Shown here in pieces: positions 15,579-20,641 of a stretch of 20,641 nt of DNA (position 1 is the first letter of the stretch; each line of letters starts with the position of its first letter). Position numbers and translations under genes: made by a program. The stretch lies in contig MSTD01000009.1 in the NCBI GenBank assembly GCA_001942045.1, positions 121,822 to 142,462 of the forward strand, written 5' to 3'. This DNA comes from Mycolicibacterium porcinum. Lineage in GTDB: Bacteria > Actinomycetota > Actinomycetes > Mycobacteriales > Mycobacteriaceae. A model generated the notes under the pieces. It was not told where the DNA came from. It ran no database searches and saw only the letters and a program-made list of their open reading frames with translations.

Positions 15579-15594
15579 GGATTCTTAAGATTCC
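15579..15594. promoter_or_regulatory. Near-palindrome upstream of efpA
   Basis: GGATTCTTAAGATTCC pairs at 7 of 8 arm positions around TTAA. It is AT-rich in a very GC-rich setting and lies between the cysG stop and the efpA start, immediately before TAAGGT (15597-15602). It could be an operator for efpA. Imperfect 16-mers of this quality occur several times per 20 kb by chance. Confidence 0.35.
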
Positions 15595-15596
15595 GG

Positions 15597-15604
15597 TAAG
15601 GTGG
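15597..15604 (+). promoter_or_regulatory. efpA start-site signal: TAAGGT -10 or AAGGTGG ribosome site
   Basis: TAAGGT (15597-15602) fits TANNNT and ends eight bases before the efpA ATG. The same bases contain AAGGTGG, a usable Shine-Dalgarno. The sequence alone does not separate a near-leaderless promoter from a ribosome-binding site. The same arrangement is found before proS. Confidence 0.45.
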
Positions 15605-15610
15605 CGCCCT

Positions 15611-17131
15611 ATGACGGCACTCAACGACGCAGAGCGCCAGGGCCTCGCCGCCCGCCTCCCGTCCTGGTTCCCGTCCTGGGGCTTCCTTTCCGCTGTGATC
15701 GCGATCGGCGGTATGCAGCTGCTGGCCACGATGGACAGCACGGTCGCGATCGTCGCGTTGCCACGGATCCAGGACGAGCTAGGCCTGTCCGACGCCGGAC
15801 GTAGCTGGGTCATCACCGCCTACGTCCTCACCTTCGGCGGACTGATGCTCCTCGGCGGACGCCTCGGCGACACCATTGGCCGCAAGCGCACCTTCATCGT
15901 CGGCGTCGCGTTGTTCACGATCGCCTCGGTCCTGTGTGGCATCGCCTGGAACGAAGCGACGCTGGTGACCGCCCGGCTGCTGCAAGGTGTCGGCGCGGCG
16001 ATCGCCTCGCCCACCGGCCTCGCCCTCGTCGCGACGACGTTCCCGAAGGGCCCGGCCCGCAACCTCGCCACCGCGGTGTTCGGTGCGATGACGGCCATCG
16101 GCTCGGTGATGGGCCTGGTCGTCGGTGGTGCGCTCACCGAGGTGTCCTGGCGGCTGGCCTTCCTGGTCAACGTGCCGATCGGGCTGGTGATGCTCTACCT
16201 GGCCCGCACCGCACTGCGTGAGACGAACCGCGAGCGCATGAAGCTCGACGCCGCAGGCGCGCTGCTGGCCACCCTGGCCTGCACGGCCGCGGTGTTCGCC
16301 TTCACCCAGGGCCCGGAGAGCGGCTGGCTGGCGCCGGTCACGCTGGGCTCGGGCGCCGCGGCCGCCGTGTTCGGCATCGCGTTCCTGATCGCCGAACGCA
16401 GCGCCGAGAACCCGGTGGTGCCGTTCGACCTGTTCCACGAGCGCAACCGGGTCGCCACGTTCGCGGCGATCTTCTTGGCCGGCGGCGTGCTGTTCACCTT
16501 GACCGTGCTGATCGGCCTGTACGTGCAGGACATCCTCGGCTACAGCGCCCTGCACGCCGGCATCGGCTTCATCCCGTTCGTGATCGGCATGGGTATCGGC
16601 CTGGGTGCGTCGTCCCAGATCGTCCGGTTCTTCCAGCCCCGCATCGTCGTCATCGCGGGCGGCATCCTGGTGCTCGGCGCGATGCTCTACGGCTCGACGC
16701 TCCACGCCGGTATCCCGTACTTCCCGAACCTGGTGGTTCCCATCACCATCGGCGGCATCGGCATCGGCATGATCGTGGTGCCGCTGACCCTGGCCGCGAT
16801 CGCCGGTGTCGGGTTCGACCGCATCGGCCCGGCCTCGGCCATCGCGCTGATGCTGCAGAACCTCGGCGGTCCACTGGTCCTGGCGATCATCCAGGCCGTC
16901 ATCACGTCGCGCACTCTCTATCTGGGCGGGATCACCGGCCCGGTCAAGGACATGAACGGTCCGCAACTGGCGGCCCTCGATGCGGGCTACACCTACGGGC
17001 TGTTGTGGGTGGCCGCGGTCGCGGTCCTGGTGGGCCTCGCGGCGCTGTTCATCGGCTACACCTCTGAACAGGTGGCGCATGCCCAAGAGGTCAAGGACGC
17101 CATCGATTCCGGAGAGCTCGAGCTCGACTGA
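15611..17131 (+). CDS. efpA: EfpA-type MFS transporter (DHA2, 14 TM segments)
   Basis: Inner-membrane major facilitator of the QacA/EmrB (DHA2) group, 506 residues (M. tuberculosis EfpA is 530). The first TM helix carries the DHA2 motif MDSTVAIVALP (41-51, with Asp42), MFS motif A is GGRLGDTIGRKR (82-93), and motif C-like ASPTGLALV lies in TM5. About 14 hydrophobic segments are visible, with a charged loop ETNRERMKLD after TM6 and a hydrophilic C-terminal tail QEVKDAIDSGELELD. EfpA is linked to drug tolerance and, in recent structural work, to lipid export across the inner membrane. It lies between cysG and the VOC gene, as efpA lies between cysG and proS in M. tuberculosis. The substrate here is unknown. 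Confidence 0.93.
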   Translation: MTALNDAERQGLAARLPSWFPSWGFLSAVIAIGGMQLLATMDSTVAIVALPRIQDELGLSDAGRSWVITAYVLTFGGLMLLGGRLGDTIGRKRTFIVGVALFTIASVLCGIAWNEATLVTARLLQGVGAAIASPTGLALVATTFPKGPARNLATAVFGAMTAIGSVMGLVVGGALTEVSWRLAFLVNVPIGLVMLYLARTALRETNRERMKLDAAGALLATLACTAAVFAFTQGPESGWLAPVTLGSGAAAAVFGIAFLIAERSAENPVVPFDLFHERNRVATFAAIFLAGGVLFTLTVLIGLYVQDILGYSALHAGIGFIPFVIGMGIGLGASSQIVRFFQPRIVVIAGGILVLGAMLYGSTLHAGIPYFPNLVVPITIGGIGIGMIVVPLTLAAIAGVGFDRIGPASAIALMLQNLGGPLVLAIIQAVITSRTLYLGGITGPVKDMNGPQLAALDAGYTYGLLWVAAVAVLVGLAALFIGYTSEQVAHAQEVKDAIDSGELELD

Positions 17132-17143
17132 CGGGCCCGACCG

Positions 17144-17812
17144 ATGCCGATGAACCGCCGGGACATCTCCGAGGCCGTCGGCCCGCTGGGCTGGCGCCTG
17201 GTGCTGGGCGCCATCCACACCGAGGTGCTGGTGCCCTCGATGGCCGACGCGGCCGCAGCCGCCTCCCATGCGGTGCGCGCCGCCGGACGGGACGCCTCAG
17301 GCCACCTTTCCATCGACATCCGATCCGACCGGGCCGTGCTGAGGCTGCGCACGCGCGACGCTCATGCACTGACCGAGCGGGACCTGGAGCTGGCCCGTGA
17401 GCTGTCCGAGGCGCTCGCGGCGCATGGTTTCGAGCTGACCACCGGACCGGGGGCGATCCAGGCCGTCGAGATCGCGATCGACGCGCTCGACATCGGCGCC
17501 GTCCGCCCGTTCTGGAAGGCCGTCACCGGCTACGTCGACGAGCCGGGCAATGAGGACCTCAACGCCGGGCTCGTCGACCCGTTCGGCCGCGGGCCGGCCA
17601 TCTGGTTTCAGCAGATGGATGCGCCCCGGCCGCAACGCAACCGAATCCACCTGGACATCGACGTCGCCCACGATGCGGCGCAGGCCCGCGTGGACGCGGC
17701 CTTGGCGGCCGGCGGCAGATTGCTCAGTGACCGCGTGGCGCCGCGCTTCTGGGTGCTGGCCGACGCGGAGGGCAACGAGGCCTGCATCTGTACCTGGCAG
17801 GGCCGTGACTGA
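17144..17812 (+). CDS. VOC protein with degenerate PCD-like N-terminal half
   Basis: 222 residues in two parts. Residues ~6-95 resemble pterin-4a-carbinolamine dehydratase (PCD): the core HLSIDIRSDRAVLRLRTRD leading into ALTERDLELAREL follows the PCD pattern HHPDLDIR...THDAGGLTERD. However, Gly53 replaces the first His of the HHP motif (His54 remains) and Arg71 replaces the His of THD, so dehydratase activity is unlikely. Residues ~105-218 form a glyoxalase/VOC-like half, with FWKAVTGY, IHLDIDV (His169) and an EGNEACI end (Glu212) as possible metal ligands. It starts 12 bases after efpA with no clear Shine-Dalgarno (ATG 17150 is possible too) and ends shortly before proS. M. tuberculosis lacks a gene here, as I recall. 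The function is unknown. Confidence 0.85.
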   Translation: MPMNRRDISEAVGPLGWRLVLGAIHTEVLVPSMADAAAAASHAVRAAGRDASGHLSIDIRSDRAVLRLRTRDAHALTERDLELARELSEALAAHGFELTTGPGAIQAVEIAIDALDIGAVRPFWKAVTGYVDEPGNEDLNAGLVDPFGRGPAIWFQQMDAPRPQRNRIHLDIDVAHDAAQARVDAALAAGGRLLSDRVAPRFWVLADAEGNEACICTWQGRD

Positions 17813-17822
17813 AGACACGCCT

Positions 17823-17828
17823 TAAGGT
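17823..17828 (+). promoter_or_regulatory. TAAGGT element before proS
   Basis: TAAGGT ends eight bases before the proS GTG at 17837, the same spacing as at efpA. It can be read as a -10 box for a nearly leaderless transcript or, through AAGG, as a weak Shine-Dalgarno. It also argues against TTG 17828 as the start, because the TTG overlaps the element. Confidence 0.45.
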
Positions 17829-17836
17829 TGTCGCCT

Positions 17837-19597
17837 GTGATCACCCGCATGTCCGAGCTGTTCCTGAGAACCCTCCGCGACGACCCCGCTGATGCCGAGG
17901 TGCCCAGCCACAAGTTGCTGATCCGGGCCGGCTACGTCCGTCCGGTAGGCCCCGGCATCTACAGCTGGCTGCCGTTGGGCCTGCGGGTGCTGCGCCGGAT
18001 CGAGAAGATCGTGCGGGAAGAGATGAACGCGATCGGCGGCCAGGAGATCCTGCTGCCCGCGCTGCTGCCGCGCGGTCCCTACGAGACCACCAACCGCTGG
18101 ACCGAGTACGGCGACACCCTGTTCCGGCTGCAGGACCGGCGAGGCAACGACTACCTGCTCGGGCCGACGCACGAGGAGATCTTCACGTTGACCGTGAAGG
18201 GGGAGTACTCCTCCTACAAGGACTTCCCGGCGATCCTGTACCAGGTCCAGACCAAGTACCGTGACGAGGCACGCCCGCGCGCGGGCATCTTGCGCGGCCG
18301 CGAGTTCGTGATGAAGGACTCGTACTCGTTCGACGTGGACGACGACGGCCTCAAGAACGCTTACCACGCCCACCGCGAGGCGTACCAGAAGATCTTCGGC
18401 CGCCTCGGGGTGCGCTACGTGATCGTCTCGGCGGTCTCGGGTGCGATGGGCGGCAGTGCTTCCGAGGAGTTCCTCGCCGAGAGTGAGGTCGGTGAGGATA
18501 CGTTCGTGCGCTGCCTGGAATCCGGGTACGCCGCCAACGTCGAAGCCGTGATCACCCGCGCGCCGGCGCCGCTGCCGATCGAGGGTCAGCCCGCGGCGCA
18601 GGTGTACGACACCCCGGACACCCCGACCATCGCGACGCTGGTCGACTGGGCCAATTCGGCTGACCTGCCGCAGTTCTCGGGCCGCGAGGTCACGGCCGCC
18701 GACACGCTGAAGAACGTCCTGCTCAAGACCCGTGAGCCCGGTGGCGAGTGGGAACTGCTGGCCGTTGGCGTGCCCGGTGACCGTGAGGTCGACGAGAAGC
18801 GCCTGGGCGCTGCGCTGGAGCCGGCCGAGTTCGCGCTGCTCGATGACGCCGACTTCGCCAAGAACCCGTTCCTGGTCAAGGGCTATGTTGGTCCGAAGGC
18901 GTTGTTGGACAACGGTATTCGCTACCTCGTCGACCCGCGTGTGGTGGACGGCACGGCCTGGATCACGGGCGCCGACGCACCGAACAAGCACGTGGTGGGC
19001 CTGGTCGCCGGCCGTGACTTCACCCCGGACGGCACCATCGAGGCGGCCGAGGTGCGCGACGGCGACCCGTCACCGGACGGTGCCGGCGTGCTGACCTCGG
19101 CGCGGGGCATCGAGATCGGCCACATTTTCCAGCTGGGCCGCAAGTATGCCGATGCGTTCACCGCCGACGTGCTCGGCGAGGACGGCAAGCCGGTGCGGCT
19201 CACGATGGGGTCCTACGGCATCGGCGTGTCCCGCATGGTCGCGGTGATCGCCGAGCAGCAGCACGACGAGCTGGGCCTGCGCTGGCCGGCGTCGGTCGCG
19301 CCGTTCGACGTTCACGTGGTGGTGGCCAACAAGGACGACGCCGCGCGGACCGGGGCGACCGAACTCGTGGCGGCCCTGGACCGGCTCGGCCATGAGGTGT
19401 TGTTCGACGATCGCAAGGCCTCGCCCGGCGTGAAGTTCAAGGACGCCGAGCTGCTGGGCATGCCGTGGATCGTGGTCGTCGGGCGCGGGTTCTCCGACGG
19501 CGTGGTGGAGCTGCGCAATCGGTTCACCGGCGAGAACCGCGAGATCGCCGTCGACGACGCGGCCGCTGAGATCTCGGTGGCGCTCACCGCCGGCTGA
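17837..19597 (+). CDS. proS: Prolyl-tRNA synthetase, bacterial type with editing domain
   Basis: Cytoplasmic class II enzyme that charges tRNA-Pro. It has 586 residues from GTG 17837, close to M. tuberculosis ProS (582), which as I recall begins [22 protein letters not shown] as here. An in-frame TTG at 17828 would add only three residues. Class II motif 1 lies around [20 protein letters not shown], motif 2 is [17 protein letters not shown], and motif 3 is [15 protein letters not shown]. The insertion (INS) editing domain that clears mischarged alanine lies in between, including [25 protein letters not shown] and [11 protein letters not shown]. The C-terminal anticodon-binding domain ends with [21 protein letters not shown] strong hairpin follows the stop codon. 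Confidence 0.97.
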   Translation: MITRMSELFLRTLRDDPADAEVPSHKLLIRAGYVRPVGPGIYSWLPLGLRVLRRIEKIVREEMNAIGGQEILLPALLPRGPYETTNRWTEYGDTLFRLQDRRGNDYLLGPTHEEIFTLTVKGEYSSYKDFPAILYQVQTKYRDEARPRAGILRGREFVMKDSYSFDVDDDGLKNAYHAHREAYQKIFGRLGVRYVIVSAVSGAMGGSASEEFLAESEVGEDTFVRCLESGYAANVEAVITRAPAPLPIEGQPAAQVYDTPDTPTIATLVDWANSADLPQFSGREVTAADTLKNVLLKTREPGGEWELLAVGVPGDREVDEKRLGAALEPAEFALLDDADFAKNPFLVKGYVGPKALLDNGIRYLVDPRVVDGTAWITGADAPNKHVVGLVAGRDFTPDGTIEAAEVRDGDPSPDGAGVLTSARGIEIGHIFQLGRKYADAFTADVLGEDGKPVRLTMGSYGIGVSRMVAVIAEQQHDELGLRWPASVAPFDVHVVVANKDDAARTGATELVAALDRLGHEVLFDDRKASPGVKFKDAELLGMPWIVVVGRGFSDGVVELRNRFTGENREIAVDDAAAEISVALTAG

Positions 19598-19615
19598 TCG
19601 ACGTCGACTTCTACG

Positions 19616-19651
19616 CCGAGGCTGCTGCCGATCACGGGCAGCAGCCCTCGG
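19616..19651. terminator. Hairpin terminator between convergent proS and DUF4439 genes
   Basis: GGCTGCTGCC (19620-19629) pairs perfectly with GGCAGCAGCC (19637-19646) across a 7-base loop. CCGA (19616-19619) and TCGG (19648-19651) extend the stem past a single bulged C, giving 14 bp in all. There is no T-tract on either side, as is common in mycobacteria. The symmetrical position between two converging genes suggests use in both directions. Confidence 0.75.
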
Positions 19652-19675
19652 GTGGAAAGCGGCGCGTGGCCGTCC

Positions 19676-20155
19676 TTATTCGCTCCCGCCGGGGAAGGCG
19701 ACCGTCACCGGCCAGGCGTTCACGATCGCGCGCCACTTGGCCGCCGTGACGGCCGTCTCCGACAGCGCGGTGACCGCGAAAGCGCGGTCCTCGTCGCTGC
19801 CGGCCTGTTCGAGCACCGCGCGCCAGGCCACCGAGGTGTCCTCTTCCATGCGGATCGCGAGGTTGGCGGCATCGGTCGGGTCGGTCACCGGTGCGGGTAG
19901 CTGATATCCGGCCGCGGGCAGCGGCGGGGTCACCGAGCGGGCTTCGAGCATGCTGATGGCGGATTCGCGACGGGCCCGGTGTTCGGCCATCGCCGCGGCC
20001 ACCAGGGCGTTGTCCTCGGCTGTCGAGTGGGCCGACACCAGCCCGTACCCGTAGATGGCCCCGTGCTCGACGGCCACGGCGTCGAACAGGGCGGCGTCGG
20101 CGGCAGTGGTGGGGCGGCTGGGTGAGGTGGTCGAGCGTGGTCCGGGTGAGGTCAC
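19676..20155 (-). CDS. DUF4439 ferritin-like protein (Rv2844-like)
   Basis: 159 residues, predicted almost entirely helical, matching the ferritin-like DUF4439 family found after proS in mycobacteria. Acidic/His residues in ferritin-like positions are Glu30-His31 (VEHGAIYGYG), Glu58-His59 and Glu64 (AEHRARRES), Glu104-Glu105 (RMEEDTS) and Glu133 (SETAVTAAKWR). Whether they bind metal is not shown. The first ~17 residues are low-complexity Ser/Thr/Pro, and no signal peptide is seen. The GTG start at 20155 overlaps the upstream gene's TGA (GTGA) and has a strong GGGAGG (20167-20162) six bases before it. Its close coupling to the upstream gene suggests the two products work together. The function is unknown. 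Confidence 0.82.
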   Translation of the reverse strand: MTSPGPRSTTSPSRPTTAADAALFDAVAVEHGAIYGYGLVSAHSTAEDNALVAAAMAEHRARRESAISMLEARSVTPPLPAAGYQLPAPVTDPTDAANLAIRMEEDTSVAWRAVLEQAGSDEDRAFAVTALSETAVTAAKWRAIVNAWPVTVAFPGGSE

Positions 20156-20641
20156 TGTGCACCTCCCAGCGCGACGGTGTAGGCCGCCGTGCACGAGGCG
20201 GCGATCGATCCGAGCAGGCCGGCGCGGTAGCCGGAGAGCGTGCGGGCCACACCTGCAGCGCGCTCCGCGGACTCTTTGAGCGCGTTGACCACGTCGTCGA
20301 CCCCGGGTGCGGACCCGCCGGCTCGGGTACCAGGGATGGTCTTGGCCGTGGTCCGGGGGGCGGTGGTGCTGGTAGCGGTCTCCACTGGGGCTGAGCCCGT
20401 CATCCGGGTCAGCTCGTCGGACAGGGCCTTCGCGTGCGCGGCGCGATCGCCGGCCACTGCGTTCAACGCGCGGGTTGCCGCTGCCTGCGGCGGCTGGGCG
20501 GCTGCCGCATCGGTGGCCATCGCGCTGTCGGCCCGCGCGCGGTCCCACTGCTCGGTCAAGTCGTCCACTTCGGGCTGGGGCGGCGTCGTACCGCATGCGG
20601 CGGCGGTGGCGCCCATGCAGACATCAGCCGGCGGCGCGTAC
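20152..20641 (-). CDS. Rv2843-like helical protein, N-terminus outside the window
   Basis: The 3' part of a gene running off the right edge, with 162 residues visible. The first visible residues include Cys-x7-Cys (VCMGATAAACG). The second Cys follows Ala-Ala-Ala, which is weakly lipobox-like, but the flanking residues are not hydrophobic enough to call a signal peptide. An internal ATG at 20616 is the first Met seen; the real start is probably further upstream. The body is Ala/Thr/Pro-rich with two helical stretches (VDDLTEQWDRARADSA and DDVVNALKESAERAAGVART) and a mildly hydrophobic C-terminal segment (GLLGSIAASCTAAYTVALGG). It is likely an exported or envelope protein working with the coupled DUF4439 protein; this is inference. 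Confidence 0.72.
   Translation of the reverse strand, partial: YAPPADVCMGATAAACGTTPPQPEVDDLTEQWDRARADSAMATDAAAAQPPQAAATRALNAVAGDRAAHAKALSDELTRMTGSAPVETATSTTAPRTTAKTIPGTRAGGSAPGVDDVVNALKESAERAAGVARTLSGYRAGLLGSIAASCTAAYTVALGGAQ

Noticed and set aside
15779..17269. Nearly 500-codon open frame (-) opposite efpA
   Set aside because: Composition is Arg/Asp/His/Gly-rich filler with no domains; the plus-strand EfpA is unambiguous.
17813..17836. T-box or other leader for proS
   Set aside because: Only 24 bases separate the VOC gene and proS; there is no room for a T-box and no structure is seen.
1..20641. Mobile elements, tRNAs, CRISPR arrays, prophage genes
   Set aside because: Nothing resembling transposases, integrases, terminal repeats, cloverleaf sequences or spaced direct repeats was seen; the genes are ordinary chromosomal ones with uniform composition.

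Overview
The window looks like chromosomal DNA of a rapidly growing mycobacterium (Mycolicibacterium type). The evidence is high GC, frequent GTG starts, many 4-base stop/start overlaps, TANNNT -10 boxes placed directly before start codons, and a gene order matching, from memory, the M. tuberculosis block Rv2858c to Rv2843. It differs from M. tuberculosis in having a TetR/LLM oxidoreductase pair where PE_PGRS48 (Rv2853) would be expected, GntR and ArsR regulators before nicT, and a VOC-type gene between efpA and proS. The species cannot be fixed from the sequence. No tRNA, rRNA, CRISPR array, insertion sequence or prophage was seen.

Layout. Bases 1-4228 (+) carry the 3' part of aldC (aldehyde dehydrogenase), an abutting SDR dehydrogenase, a GntR/FCD regulator, an ArsR-type regulator and the Ni/Co permease nicT. 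Bases 4225-7617 (-) read from right to left as an F420-dependent-type LLM oxidoreductase, an alpha/beta hydrolase and mtr (mycothione reductase). nicT and mtr meet tail to tail and overlap by 4 bases. A divergent 87-base control region (7618-7704) separates the LLM gene from a TetR gene. From 7705 to 19597 (+) come tetR, mqo, a GNAT gene, a fused ChlI/ChlD-type chelatase subunit, cobO, cobB, cysG, efpA, a VOC protein with a decayed pterin-dehydratase-like half, and proS. A long hairpin follows, and then two convergent minus-strand genes: a DUF4439 ferritin-like protein and the 3' part of a small Cys-containing protein running off the right edge.

How the genes fit together. NicT (Ni/Co uptake), the chelatase (metal insertion), CysG (precorrin-2 formation), CobB (a,c-amidation) and CobO (adenosylation) form a cobalt-to-cobalamin supply neighbourhood. 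The ArsR gene just before nicT is a plausible metal sensor for it. Mtr serves mycothiol redox balance, Mqo feeds electrons from malate to menaquinone, EfpA is an envelope transporter and ProS is housekeeping.

The most interesting signals are regulatory. They are a paired 13-bp operator wrapped around a near-consensus promoter between tetR and the LLM gene; a palindrome over the -35 box of a probably leaderless nicT promoter; four cases of TANNNT followed by exactly six bases and a start codon, one of them inside the end of cobB; and a nested inverted repeat filling the cobO-cobB gap. I found no convincing wholly new multi-gene system. The candidates for new biology are these control elements and the degenerate PCD-VOC fusion.
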